A program made the position numbers and the translations under genes. Positions 1 through 11,498 of a stretch of 64,000 bases of DNA are shown here, piece by piece. This stretch comes from Diadema setosum (lineage: Eukaryota > Echinodermata > Echinoidea > Diadematoida > Diadematidae). Numbering within the stretch: the first letter of the stretch is position 1; every line of letters begins with the position of its first letter. The notes beneath the pieces were generated by a model. It was not told where the DNA came from, ran no database searches, and saw nothing but the letters and a program-made list of their open reading frames with translations. The stretch lies in contig CM067075.1 in NCBI GenBank assembly GCA_033980235.1, forward strand, positions 10,446,608 to 10,510,607, given 5' to 3'.

Positions 1-402
1 TATATGGTAGGATGTTTTGTGATACAACTGACCTACATAGTTATAGTTATGCATCAAATGTGATATCTTGAACACTTTAAATCACTGTTCCCAAAGGTAT
101 TCAGGAACTTTAATATCCGTTCTACTGTCTATGATACTACACCAGTTGGCCTCTTCATACGCTCTGTGCGCTCTTTAGAAATCATTGAGTTAAAACGACA
201 GGGATGCTGAAATTAATGATTATAATCATGTAGCAGTCCGAAACATGTAATTCAGACATTTCTCTCTCTCTTTTTTTTTTATTAGACATGATTATATTCA
301 CTGGTCGTTTACATATATTTCACATAATTTTATATGTCATTTGCCAGCTACAATAACGTCAGGTGTAAAATACTATACTGCTTGATGTTATCTTTGCCAC
401 AT
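1..402. other. intergenic sequence without recognisable gene
   Basis: AT-rich sequence at the left edge. It has a short poly-T tract near 269-280 but no coding-like reading frame, RNA gene or clear repeat boundary. Confidence 0.5.
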
Positions 403-1028
403 CAAAGAGGAGATCCACTCCAAATATAAGTTAGCCTGATAATAAAGAGTAAATTTTCACGAGATCAAAGGTACAAATTTGTCTGAAATCGGATGAAAAA
501 TAAGGAAGTTATGAAATTTTGAAGTGTTTTGTATAATTTCTCCAAACAGTTCTTGTACAGTGGGTATGAATATACAAATGAATGAGCTAACCATGTCATA
601 CCCTCACAATTTTCCATGGTACAAAAAAAAAAAAAAAAATGACGAAAATTCAATGTTTCTGTCATTGACGTTTAAAACATGATGTTATTCCTGGTTGAAT
701 AATTTCCGAATAGTGATCAGTTAGATATATGAGGATTTGAGCCTCGGGCATAAATGCGTTTGAATGAAAAACTGGAAATTTCAAAATTTTATGTACAAAC
801 TATATGGTAAGTTGTGAGGAAATGTCATGGTCACTTTGCAGTTTGCATATTGAGATTGACTGTTCAAAAATTGTTTCCCCCCCCCCCCCCCCCAAAAAAA
901 AAAAAGCGCGAAACTTTGAAATGTCATAACTTCCTTATTTTTGTCCGATTTCGATCAAATTCATACCGTTGCCCACTCTTTCTTATAATATCAGACTTAG
1001 TTATATTTGGACTGGACTTCCCTTTTAA
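403..1028. mobile_element. old fold-back MITE with degenerate TTAA-type ends
   Basis: The left end (403-520) and the reverse complement of the right end (910-1028) align over about 110 bases, sharing the core TCCAAATATAA and the stretch ATAAGGAAGTTATGA. The outer ends read as degenerate TTAAAGGG-like sequence. The middle carries a poly-A tract (623-640) and a long poly-C/poly-A tract (876-905). There is no coding capacity. The ends resemble those of the other TTAA-flanked elements in this window, so it is probably an old non-autonomous DNA transposon. Confidence 0.55.
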
Positions 1029-1630
1029 CAATAAAGGACGCTTTTAATTATAGGCATGAGCAGATATTTGTTCCTCGCTTTGGAAATGGTAGCATATCCT
1101 GTCAACAGTTCTTGTAATAGAGTGGAATCATCACTTTGGCAAGATTTCGGAATTTGTAAAAAAAAAAATAATAATAATAAATAATAATAATAATTATTAT
1201 TATTAATTTAAACTCAACATCTGACAGTAAATTTTGAAAATAAACCTTTGCCAACCAAATGATTAAGTGGTGTTATTCTCTACCTGCTTGTGAATGCGTG
1301 CTCTTAAACGGGCACGTGGCACTGGAAAATACGAAGTTGTTATTTCGGTGAAAGCCTGGTATAATAATTATTCATGCTCGGAACCGTAAACTGCCCTTAC
1401 ATGCACACTATAAAATCATGATTTACCTATTTTTCCTTCCCACTGTTGCCCATTACTACAAAGAAATATGCGTAGATTGAGAGATCTACTTTAGAATTAG
1501 TTTTTCTTTTTGTCTGAAATAATTTAAGGTAATTTTTGGAACGTTTTCATGTCTTAGTAATGTATAATCATGAACAATAATATTCTGGGCGGTTTGGTGA
1601 GACACTTTAAACATAGGCTCATCCTCATAT
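1029..1630. other. intergenic sequence with a short TAA/TTA microsatellite
   Basis: No gene is visible. An A-rich run followed by (AAT)n and then (ATT)n lies at about 1158-1207 and can fold back on itself. Confidence 0.5.
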
Positions 1631-2777
1631 TGTTACGGCCAAAGTCACTCTGAGAATGATCGCACAAAAGAAACAATCAACTAATGTTCAGGCGGTTTAT
1701 TAACAGTGATATTGTGGGTACAGACTCGTAATCGGTTTTCACATCAGTACATAATGATCAATAGAAACAATTACAAATCGGTAATGGAATCACTTACACG
1801 TATAACATGCAATATCCCTATAAATGTCCAACTACGATGTTCGATGCACAAATGAATGATCCTTGATGCACCGATGAATGATTCCTCCAATGTAAATCCA
1901 GAGGCACTGGTTGCAATAATCCACGTTATAGATCCGGGGTAAAATCCAGGATAATGTCCACGGCGAAACGTGCAGAATCCAAAAGTTATGACGACCACGT
2001 CCAGTTGATGCGTTGAATGATGATTCACTTAATAATGTCCAGCTAGGAATCCAGCCCGCCACAGCTTTGTCGTAACAATGTCCGTTGACACTAAAATATG
2101 GAGTCTATCTCCAATGTAGGCAAATTAATTCTCTGCAGGCAAAATATCTCCCAGGCCTTATCTCCACAAACACAGTTTGTATAGCAGGTCAGCAGGTAAC
2201 ACAGGACTGACTATAACAAGTCGCTTCAGAGCCAGAAGTGACGTAACTCTCAGAGCAGTGGTGTTAGGTACTCTGCCTACCTCAGAATTTCTCCGGCTTA
2301 TATACTATCCATTCACCCCTTTCTAGTACATTCTGTAATTTTCTCCAACCTGGGGCTACACACTTGAACATACTAGCAAGACTTCCAAGACTGTTCCAGA
2401 AATCCTAGCTGACTCACTGCCTAACTATATGCATAACATCATTGCCAAAAATAACTACCAATCACATTGGGTTACAGGGACAGTGCCTCACTCAACCAAA
2501 TATGTAAGCACTTCCTAGAATATTCTGGAATGGGTTAAATCATTCTAGATTGAGTGAGCTATAATGTATTTCCTGTCACATGCATGTACTGTACAGTGTA
2601 GCTACATTGTATACCACCTAGAAAATTCTCTACTGATCTGTTCAGCCTGTATGTACTATATCTATATCATATAGAATGTTCTCCATTAATTTGGTTCACC
2701 TGTGTACATACACATTAAAACAACCATGCGTGCAGTACATCGTATGTACATAACTACTAGTGCGTACATTTGTGACA
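1631..2777 (-). mobile_element. solo LTR of an LTR retrotransposon, minus orientation
   Basis: The 1147-bp block begins TGTTACGG and ends TTTGTGACA, so it has the TG...CA ends of an LTR with a short imperfect inverted repeat (TGTTAC/GTGACA). It is flanked on both sides by the 4-bp repeat ATAT (1627-1630 and 2778-2781). Read on the minus strand it has a TATA-box-like TATATAAG (complement of about 2297-2304). About 600 bp further on comes an AATAAA poly-A signal (complement of 1696-1701), as expected for promoter and polyadenylation signals of one LTR. No internal gag/pol sequence adjoins it, so it is probably a solo LTR left by recombination. A Ty3/gypsy origin is likely but unproven. Confidence 0.55.
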
Positions 2778-3770
2778 ATATGTAAAGTGGTTTGGCCTAT
2801 ACTGCTTTTTAATTTCCACAAAAGTACAAATGTATTATCATTCTATAGATTCCATAGAGCGTATGCATATTCAAAACAAACAGACTATATTATTCTGTGC
2901 ATAGTTAAAAGACTTAGATAAGATAGCACACTTGTAGAAAACAAAGAACATCAGAAGCAAAGAAAAAATGTAGCTAATTCGCTGCATTATAATTCAAGTA
3001 TACCGCACGTCCGCAAGTACACACAATTATCCACATTCTTCAGAAATCATCTGATCCCCCTTCCGTCCCAAATGGTTTCATCATTGTGAGTAAGATTTGA
3101 TTGTAACTTGCATCTAATGCTTTCTATTCAACACCCGATCATCATCATCATCATCATCATCATCATCTCCATCATCATCCATAATATATTTGACGATGTT
3201 TGTGCAAACACTGTAATTTACATTTCCATGATCCGTAATTATTTATTTTCTCCATATTGCTACATGACAAGGATGGCACAGCTATAAATGTCATAGAAAG
3301 AAGTTGATGTGCATGCAACGTTAAATGCACAAAAAACTATTGTTGTTTCTTCTTGAAAATCACACAAGAATAAAACAAACATTGATGTCCATTTATACTT
3401 ACAGATCAAATTGACGACTATGAAAAGTACAACTACTGCCTTCCAGTCATGTACGAGTGGATTGCGCCCCTCTGTCATTTTGGAAACAGAATCATAACTC
3501 CTTTGAGACTGCATCGCCATGTAGGTGAAGGAAGAGTGCACAGAACTAGGCATGCACATAGCTTTGTATGCAAATATGTACACAACTGCGTAGTCGTTCT
3601 AGACATTATTAGGGGGAATTCCCAATACATTATTATCAAGGCCATTTGTAAAATATTAGGGAGATAGGAAAGAAAATAGCATCACTGTTCAAAGTTGGTA
3701 GATAGTGATCTCATAAGAGTGTTATCCAGTCCAACATAACATAACATGGAATTGAAGTGTGGGGGAGTAC
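2778..3770. other. intergenic sequence with an ATC microsatellite
   Basis: No gene is recognised. A (ATC)n tract with one interruption spans about 3139-3180. Short open frames here have no family resemblance. Confidence 0.5.
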
Positions 3771-3789
3771 ATGCAAATCGTATCTAAAC

Positions 3790-4340
3790 TGCCTTCGTCT
3801 TAGTCAGAAAATGGCCATGTAGTTGGGGGCCTAAGGGCTAAAAATGGGTTGTTTGGTTCAGATTCTTCCAAAAGCACCAAATTTGGCTCATAGGTCCCTT
3901 GTACCATACTCTTTCGATTTTTGATGGGCGCCAAGACTAAAAATCCTTGGGGCCGCCATTTTGGTGAAATCCAATATGGCCGCCATTCGGGTTAAAGGTC
4001 AACTGCAGTTACAAATTGAAAAGGTTGATTAATGTTATGAATCCCATGTGGAAGATTTTACGGGGTCCGAGAATGTGATTCTAAATATCATTTCTGCAAT
4101 TCAAGGTCAGCAATCACCTCTCAAGGTCACTTTCAATGTAAAATAAGGGTCAAATCAGGCATTTTGTGCATTTTTTGAAATGGCGTCTGTGAGCATTCAA
4201 CTGCAATTCACTGGTACCCCTAATTTGTCCCAATTGTCATCTCTTCCATACTCCTTCAATGGTCAATTAGGGCCAAGAGGGGTTCCATCCCCCTACATGT
4301 CAATAATGATTATGACAAATAAATGAAAAAATTATGTTTT
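3790..4340 (+). repeat. interspersed repeat, copy 1 (opposite orientation to 6480-7290)
   Basis: Phrases in this block recur in reverse complement at 6480-7290: the GATGGGCGCCAAG region near 3922, AATATGGCCGCCAT near 3973, and the CCAAAAGCACCAAATTTGG region near 3868. The two copies are about 2.4 kb apart in opposite orientation. The copy ends in an A-rich stretch followed by a TA tract. No coding capacity is evident and the class of element is unknown. Confidence 0.55.
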
Positions 4341-4346
4341 ATTATA

Positions 4347-4348
4347 TA

Positions 4349-4386
<38 letters not shown>
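4347..4386. repeat. TA dinucleotide microsatellite
   Basis: Alternating TA run of about 40 bases with one TGTACA interruption. Confidence 0.85.
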
Positions 4387-4389
<3 letters not shown>

Positions 4390-4850
4390 GATTGAGGGCC
4401 TATCTGACGGGGGGAGACATTGTCGCTATGCCAGCGTCTCGAAGAAATTATTTTCGTTGTCACAACTAACGCGATTTCCAGAGCGACGTCCAAGACGTCT
4501 TCAAACAAAGGGACAACTTGTTTGCTTGGAAGTCACGGGGATGTTGGCACGGCTTTTGCAGTCGCAGGGACTTATCAGAGACGTCTTTTCTCAGCGACTT
4601 GTCCCTTTCGTCTCCATTATGTTATTACGGTCTCCACAAGATGCGGGGACATCTCGAAGATGTTGCAGACAAATTTAGTCCCCAAGACATGGCCACAGTG
4701 ATGGAGACTTCGCAGAGACGTCTCGGAGACAAGCTGGAAGACGGAAATAGTCTCTGCAAAAATCGAAAATGTTCGATTCTCCTGCAAATCCTGGAGATCG
4801 GGCTCGTCTCCAGGAGACGTGCGTCGTAGAGATGTTGCGGAGAGTAGAGT
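4387..4850. repeat. stop-poor block rich in GAGACGTC-like motifs
   Basis: This ~460-bp block has higher GC than its surroundings. The motif GAGACGT, GTCTC or GGAGAC recurs on both strands every few tens of bases (for example near 4434, 4490, 4579, 4633, 4705, 4720 and 4808). Several frames are open at once, as repetitive sequence of this kind would produce. No protein family is recognised. It may be the body of a degenerate element. Confidence 0.4.
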
Positions 4851-5820
4851 TGCAACCTATAGTCTTCAGACCAACGAGATACCAACTTATAAAGTCTTGT
4901 TATATCATACCAATTTGCGTCCAAGCACTTTGGACAGAATCTTAATATACCCTAGAAGGTGTCATGAAAGTTGTATTATAACATATCTAATCTGTACCCT
5001 GAGGATGGTGTCACTGTGGCACCAGTGAAATATGCTTGTTCCCTACATGGCGTCACCAGGACCGTCATGTTCTCTGAACGGCATATTTAGCTGTGGAGAA
5101 ACATACAATTTCCTATAAGGACTTTAGAATAGAACTTTCTTACACAAGTTCGAAAATAGCAAATTGATGCCAACCTGATGTACTAAAAACTCTCTTAAAC
5201 ACGACAGATTTTTTTTTTTTTCATCCAGATTAGGAGTGATCTTCATGATTATTATTTCATTGAATTTAAATCTGAATTATGACTATCTATTGCGATTGAG
5301 GATTCCTGAACTGCAACAGAGAAATAAAAACACTTCTTTTTTTAGTGGCAACATCAAGGACGCTGGTAATATAGAGAGTAGCCCCCTCCCCCTTATTGCT
5401 AAACTACTAATATATTAGGTAACAATATGATTCTATTTCTCATATATGTATGTTTTTATTGCTTTCCTTGCAGATGAAGATGAAAATAAAAATGCAATAT
5501 CAAATCTTGAAAACTCTTTGAAAGGGCATTACCCAGACTTCTAATTAACTCTTTTGGCTGTCATTAAAGCAAATGCAAATATATTGAATTCCGCAAATGA
5601 CCAGTCGGTGAGGACATTTCCTCTTAGCGCCTGTTATGTAAAAATAATTAATGGAATGATTGTGACGTGAACTATGTTATGCCATAGCTTTTGACAGAAC
5701 CTCATTTAAAAGCTTGTGTAGCTAAGCCATATTATAACAGGCCATTATTGAAATGATGCAGAAAAAAATTACCGTAAGTAATCATTAAAAATGAAATTGA
5801 AGGTTACCAAGTCTTCAAAT
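4851..5820. other. intergenic sequence, nothing recognised
   Basis: AT-rich DNA with short poly-T tracts. No gene, RNA or repeat boundary could be supported. Confidence 0.45.
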
Positions 5821-5824
5821 TTAA

Positions 5825-6364
5825 AGGACAAGTCCACCTTTTGATACTTGTGGATTTAAATCAGTGAAAGTTTTGGGGAAATTGGACAATCCGTTCAAGA
5901 GTTACGAATCTTATAAGTATCTGCGCAGTCACCGCTAGATGAGAAGACTACTACAATGTATGATGTCATATGCGTACAACGATATAAAGAACATAAAAGG
6001 AGAATTTCACAAAACCTTACTTTTTGAGTAAAGTGCACATTTCTTCGACTTGTTACTGACATAATGTTAAGTGTAATATTATTTCCCCCTGCCTTCTGAA
6101 AGAGAGAAGTCAAGTGTTCATTTATTTTGTTATGCGAGAAAAGTGGGAATATGTTGAATTTTCTTTAATCTTTCTTTATATCGATGTACACATGTGACAT
6201 CACAAGCTATAGTAGTCTTCTCATTCAGCCTTAAGTGAGCAGAAACTTAAAAAATTCATAACTTTTGAATGGATTGTCCGATTTTCCTCAAACTCTCTCT
6301 GATGTGTTCTACTAATATTGTTGCATTCACTGAACCCACACGTCTATGAAGGTGAGACTGTCCT
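5825..6364. mobile_element. MITE with TTAA duplication and AGGACA...TGTCCT ends
   Basis: The element starts AGGACAAGTCCACCTT and ends AAGGTGAGACTGTCCT, so the ends are imperfect inverted repeats. TTAA flanks both sides (5821-5824 and 6365-6368). Inner segments also fold back: AGTCTTCTCAT recurs inverted. There is no coding capacity. TTAA target duplication is typical of piggyBac-type transposition, so a piggyBac-mobilised non-autonomous element is the best reading. Confidence 0.65.
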
Positions 6365-6479
6365 TTAATTGTGAAATAAGGATCTCAGTAAGATCCCTTA
6401 AACATAATTACTCTCAGAAAGGGGTTCTTATTATAATTCATAAGTGTATGCCTACAGTGTTTGAAATGTTAACATGAAA

Positions 6480-7290
6480 GCAGATATATTGATGTTACTC
6501 GTGAGAAAGCCCACCTTTCCCTCTCCCACAGCCCTCAACTACAATTCTATTAGAAGGGCTTGCGTTCCTCCTATATTGACTATAGGCAAGCCATTTTCTA
6601 AATTACCTATTGTGAATAATGGTTTGACCCCAAATGACCTTTAGGGAGACCTTATAAGGAAAAGTTGACATTAGACCATAAAAACAACTTCAGAATCGAA
6701 TTCCTTGACCCATAAACCTTCTAAAGCTGACTTTTCAAATTATTGTAACACTTTAAAGGTTTTTAGTTGTTATGCTGGCCTTTAAACGTAGGTGGCAGCC
6801 ATATTGAATTTTGTAAATATGCCGCCCCGGCGGGCGCCCTTCACAAGAAATATCCTTTTTTCAGCCGTCGACAACTGCAATTCTATTACTAAGGCTGGCA
6901 TTCCTAGAATATTGACCATTGGCAAGCCATTTTTTCAATAAAATGTTATGAATACAATGGCTTGACCTATAAATGACCTTAAGGTGACCTTATTAGGAAA
7001 AATTGACTTCAGACCATAAAAACAACTTCAGATTCGAATTCCTTGACCCAGAAAACCTCTTAACCTGACTTTTTAAATGATTATAACCCTTTTATGTTTT
7101 CAAATGCAAGTGACCTTTAAACCTATATGGCGGCCATATTGGATTTTGCCAATATGGCCGCCCCAGAGGGCGCCCTTCTTGGCGCCCATCAAAAATCGAA
7201 ATAGTATGGTTTGGGCTGCATGTGTGCCAAATTTTGGTGCTTTTGGAAAATTTTGAACCAAAAATCCCTTGCGCCCCCCACTAATGCGAG
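6480..7290 (-). repeat. interspersed repeat, copy 2, with internal ~330-bp tandem duplication
   Basis: Reverse-complement relative of 3790-4340. Inside it, 6531-6860 and 6868-7190 are two diverged copies of the same ~330-bp unit. Both contain 'GGCAAGCCATTTT', 'GACCATAAAAACAACTTCAGA' (shortened here) and a GGCGGCCATATTG / AATATGGCCGCC pair that is itself palindromic. The right end runs straight into LINE-derived sequence at about 7305. Confidence 0.6.
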
Positions 7291-7304
7291 CTATCACTTT
7301 CAGT

Positions 7305-8008
7305 CCACTCAGAACACCTTCTGATCCCTTATTTCAAAAACTGGGAGTAATGGGTGTATTTGAACTGCATAAACTTTACATCTGTACATTTATATTTGAT
7401 TTATCAAAGGGAAATATGCCACATGATCTAGTAGAATATTGTCAAAACATCCAACATTCTTATTCAACAAGGGGTAAAAAAGAAGGCTTGCTTTATCTAC
7501 CAAAATGCAAAACTATGTATGGCCAACTCTCACTTTCTTATGTAAGAGTGAAATTGTGGAATGCTTTGCCAACAAAAATTAAGGAGTATTAATACCAGGA
7601 AAAATGTCCGAAGTAACTTAGCAAAACACATTAAATCTGTATAGACAATGGTACTACAAATCAATAATGTTATAACAGTATTTTTTTGACGTATTTCAAT
7701 AGTTCATTATGTAATACGTGTTTAAAAGGACCAACACCTACTAGCACCTGCGCTACCTCTTGGTTCTTTTAGCAACCTCATTGTGTACAACATTGCCATA
7801 TTGTAGCTCTTTTTAGATTAATAGTTGTAGATTACATAATCATTTATCAATTATATATTATAGATTATATTCAATATGTTTTGTTTAGATCGGTTAGACA
7901 GTTACATGTGCTATGTATCAATATTGATGTATAAACATGTATTCAAACTTTCCTGTACATATGTTGTTGTTATAAAAATAAACTCAAACTCAAACTCAAA
8001 CTCAAACA
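7305..8008 (+). mobile_element. 5'-truncated non-LTR retrotransposon (LINE) 3' end
   Basis: A frame ending at 7592 reads ELHKLYICTFIFDLSKG..., HSYSTRGKKEG..., VKLWNALPTKIKEY. This matches the extreme C-terminus of CR1/L2/jockey-like reverse transcriptase ORFs, which often end with an 'N-T-R ... WNxLP' pattern. An AT-rich 3' UTR of ~400 bp follows and closes with a short tandem CAAACT-type tail (7980-8008), the usual LINE 3' microsatellite tail. Everything upstream of the last ~95 codons is missing, so this is a dead 5' truncation. Confidence 0.75.
7318..7592 (+). pseudogene. C-terminal remnant of a LINE reverse-transcriptase ORF
   Basis: About 90 codons remain open, from the sequence around SDPLFQKLG to the stop after KIKEY. 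The family's catalytic reverse transcriptase domain and endonuclease are absent, so the fragment cannot be functional. The methionine further upstream lies in unrelated repeat sequence and is not a genuine start. Confidence 0.7.
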
Positions 8009-9085
8009 TACAATATATTTGGTTATCTCTGTCACCAAATATTATTCTTTTTTTTTCTTTTTGGTGGGGGTGGTAGTCGAGTATAGCTTTGGTGATTTTG
8101 GAACCAGCAAACCCTTGTGCGATCACCTTTCGGAGACCATGACATGTATTATGTTTACTAAGTAGTGTTGTCATGCAGTATAGTAAAGCGCTGATTGAAT
8201 GGGAAATAACATACAATGTAGGTTGAAATCATACTTCATTGCGAAGAAATTTACTGAAATGTAGTCATCGTAGAGTAACCAATGTAGCGTCTCATTGAGC
8301 CAGAATTTTTCTTCAAATTTATTCTTAGCTTTTTTTTTCTGCTTCATCAAGTTTAAAGATGCACCATTTCCTTACCAAATTTCGTCTTAGATTGCCTTGT
8401 GTGTATAAAGTGAGAAGCCTATAACGTAAGAAAATGAATGAATTGCATGAATGTTATTAGCTACTTGATGCTGAATTGCATCAAAATAAGCCAACCACAA
8501 CACGTAAAATGTAAAAAAAAAAAAAAACAAAACAAAAAACAAGACGTCGTGGTCGTACAAAATAATGGTTCGTACCTGTTGAAGATAAAAATCCCTCGAG
8601 TGCACTCCTTTAATATGAAATGCATCAAAAGCCAGCAAAACATTAAATACATCTCATGCATAATGAATGCAGTAACCGCAATGTGGCAATGTTGTAATTA
8701 TGATACACGTATTTTAGATGGATCAGTATTTTTTGATAAAAAAAAATATCTTCACCATATATTTGATATCCAGTGATGATGTTCTCTCCGATTGTCTATT
8801 CAGGGCAGGATGTAAAATATTTATTGGTTGGTTAGTCCCGGGGTCGTGATAAAAGTAAACTGGCAAGAGCGTGAAGGCGAAAGTAAGAATTCAGGGGAGG
8901 AATATAATGCAATAACCTGACATGTGTTATTAACCATTATAATAACAAACACAAGCAGAAAGACTATCAGCGGATGGCATGAAAGTTCAAACCGAAAAAA
9001 AAGGATGGTCAAGATTGCAAATAAGATCATATACAAGGCCCATACAGTGCATGTTATACCAGCGAGAATATATAGAGCAGTTCTA
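8009..9085. other. intergenic sequence, nothing recognised
   Basis: AT-rich DNA with poly-T and poly-A tracts (8049-8060, 8513-8526). No coding or RNA feature is supported. Confidence 0.45.
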
Positions 9086-9087
9086 CA

Positions 9088-9323
9088 CTTTTAAAACATC
9101 CGAGTCAGAACTGACCCGGAACTGGGTCCGTTGGGGTCACACACCGTTCCGGGTCAGAAATGACAAGGAATGGGGTAAGATATGACCCATTTAGAGTCAT
9201 GAATTGGGTCAGGGTGATCCCATTCGGGGTCTTCATGATCAAATTCCAAGTCATTTTTACCCGGAACGGTGTGACCCCAACGGACCCAGTTCCGGGTCTG
9301 TTCTGACTCGGATGTTTTAAGAG
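9088..9323. mobile_element. fold-back element with ~75-bp inverted arms
   Basis: The left arm (from CTTTTAAAACATCCGAGTC) and right arm (to GACTCGGATGTTTTAAGAG) are near-perfect reverse complements over about 75 bases, including GACCCGGAACTGGGTCC and GGGGTCACAC. The short centre repeats GGGTCA/TGACCC several times. It is probably a MITE. The target duplication is not clear. Confidence 0.7.
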
Positions 9324-9429
9324 TTTATGTATATGTTTGTTTGTTTGTTTTTTAAATCTTTTCGGCCGTAGAGCAATAATTAAGACACTTTTATTTTTTA
9401 TTGAAATTGCATCGAATGTATTATCATTA

Positions 9430-9437
9430 GATATATA

Positions 9438-9523
<86 letters not shown>

Positions 9524-9525
9524 TA

Positions 9526-9586
<61 letters not shown>

Positions 9587-9602
9587 ATATATATATATAT
9601 AT
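9430..9602. repeat. long TA microsatellite
   Basis: About 170 bases of almost pure TA with a few AA, GT or TT interruptions. Open frames encoding tyrosine-isoleucine repeats across it are artefacts of the repeat. Confidence 0.95.
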
Positions 9603-10841
9603 TTGTAGCTGCGGAAATGGGCTAAAACTGAACATGGCGTGGTGGTGCAAGGAGGCCTAAATGTATAATTATATTGGCAACAAATCTTGCAGCGGGGACG
9701 TTTAGCTGTATGTGTTGCAACCCTTTTATCAAGCTTTCGGACAATCACGGCCGGGGCCACGTTTTTAAAAGTGTGTGTGTGTAGGGGGGGGGGGGCAGTT
9801 TATATTTCTGGTGCCTTTTCCGGATATCATCAGTTTGAGAAAAAAAAAAATCGCTCTGGTACAAATTGCATGCCTTCGGCTAAAGCTTTAGCCCACATTC
9901 TACTTATTTTTTTTATTTATTAATTTTTATTTTATTTTTTTTTTTTTTGCTGGTGCCACTTCCGGGGTAAAACAGAAGTGGGGCCCCTCACCCTATTCCA
10001 ATTCATAGATCGACCACTAAATATGTTTTATATATTTGCAATATTCTATGTATGTCTCCTAGCTGGATATCATGTATTTCATTCAATTTTGTTATATTTG
10101 ATGTATTTTTTTCATCGAGAAATATGAAATAAATTGAAATTGATTTGAATTGAATTGAATATGTATTACTATGTATTCCTATGTTTTGCGCTCAAAAACA
10201 AAAGTGAGGGCCGCATTGGCCCCCAATTTTGGGGGGTACGCTCCTTTACAAATGGAATACAACATGACAACAGTGTGCAGTAATGATAATTTTGGCAATG
10301 TCTTCCACAAGATGGCGCTGTTCAATAACAATTCAGATACTATTCGAGTGATGCGGGGAAAAAAAACCCTTCGGAAAAAAAAAAGAATCTAACTCTGCAG
10401 AATATAGCAAAAGACAATTAATTCATTTCATAATGGAAATGATATAGGAGACACGTGTGAGTAGTAAACCTCGTTTCAACCTCCTAGCGAAGATACTTTT
10501 AATGTCATGAAATAGCAATTAATTATCGTATAGCAGAGACATTGCTCTATGATAATATGGTACACATTCAAAGACAAAGTGGGAGGTGCCCAAAGTTGTA
10601 CTGCCCTTCCCCCCCCCCCCCCCCCCCGCGGCACACCGAGCCTCACAGAAAACATACATTATTCCATCACGAGACATTTAAATCCACAATGGAGAGGAGA
10701 CACATCTGCACAATACCCATAACAAGGGAGCTCATTCAAAACCTTATTTTCTTCTTTTTTTTTTCTTTTGTAGGGATCTCAGTTTCCAAATACACACCCC
10801 TCCCATATTATATCACATTACAGGGCCGGCGCAGTGTTTTC

Positions 10842-10872
<31 letters not shown>

Positions 10873-11040
10873 TCCTCAGCTCATCTCTACCCGTCCACTT
10901 CCGGGTTTCTTTAGCTGACAAGCAAAAAAAAAAAAAAAAAAAAAACAGGTCTTCAGAGAAAAAACATAACCTTACCGCCGCCATACTTCAAAATCCCTAT
11001 CTATTTCTATTTTAGTGCCACGTACGTACTTCCGGGTTAA
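9603..11040. other. gene-free region of homopolymer tracts and repeat debris
   Basis: The region holds poly-G (9785-9796), poly-T (9935-9949), poly-C (10608-10627) and poly-A tracts (10843-10869, 10924-10943). The phrase CCACTTCCGGG recurs near 9957 and 10897, with a related ACTTCCGGG near 11028, each followed by GGTAAAA-like or similar sequence. This suggests scraps of one repeat family. No gene is supported. Confidence 0.45.
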
Positions 11041-11130
11041 AAAAAGTGTGGGGGCCCAAAGTGATGACACCTTATGTATTCCTTTGTATGGTGCACAAAA
11101 AGTGTGGGGGCCCGAGCCCCCACGGCCCTA

Positions 11131-11287
11131 GCCTTTAAACAAGGCGACTCGCTCTGCGTGCCCCCGTATAGCGCGTTTACCCCACAAACCTGTTGGCCGG
11201 CGAGTGGCTCGCTCCACTCGCCGGCCAACAGGTTTGTGGGGTAAACGCGCTACGGGGGCACGCAGAGCGAGTCGCCTTGTTTACAGG
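11131..11287. repeat. long near-perfect palindrome, ~75-bp arms, 6-base spacer
   Basis: The left arm (11131-11207) and right arm (11214-11287) are reverse complements apart from a few mismatches (GTATAGC against GCTAC, and TTTAAAC against TTTACAG at the outer end). The arms are GC-rich, about 60 percent, unlike the flanks, and contain CCTGTTGGCCGGCGAGTGG. The flanking TGGGGGCCCGAGCCCCCACGG motifs also partly mirror each other, so the mobile unit may be larger (about 11040-11320). Confidence 0.85.
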
Positions 11288-11470
11288 CTACCACGGCCCC
11301 CACGGCTGCGCCGGCCATGCATTACATGTATTTCTTTTGCCCCCCAAACGCCGCCCGCCGGAATAAAAGAGAAAATTTGCGCCCTCTCTTGGTCTGTCGC
11401 AATATGATAATGGCAAAACATCGCACCAACAAGGAAAAAACGACGCGCACATCAGAGCTGTAGCTGTACC

Positions 11471-11498
11471 ACCGAACTAAAACATGTTTTAGTTCGGT
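11471..11498. repeat. perfect 28-bp palindrome
   Basis: The sequence reads identically on both strands with no spacer (ACCGAACTAAAACA and its complement). It lies 15 bp outside the left end of the 4.2-kb transposon at 11514. Confidence 0.9.

Noticed and set aside
9337..9760. Open frames on both strands encoding Tyr-Ile repeats
   Set aside because: They are produced by the TA microsatellite and have no protein-like composition.
10542..11015. 157-codon open frame with Pro and Lys runs
   Set aside because: Built across poly-C and poly-A tracts; low complexity only.
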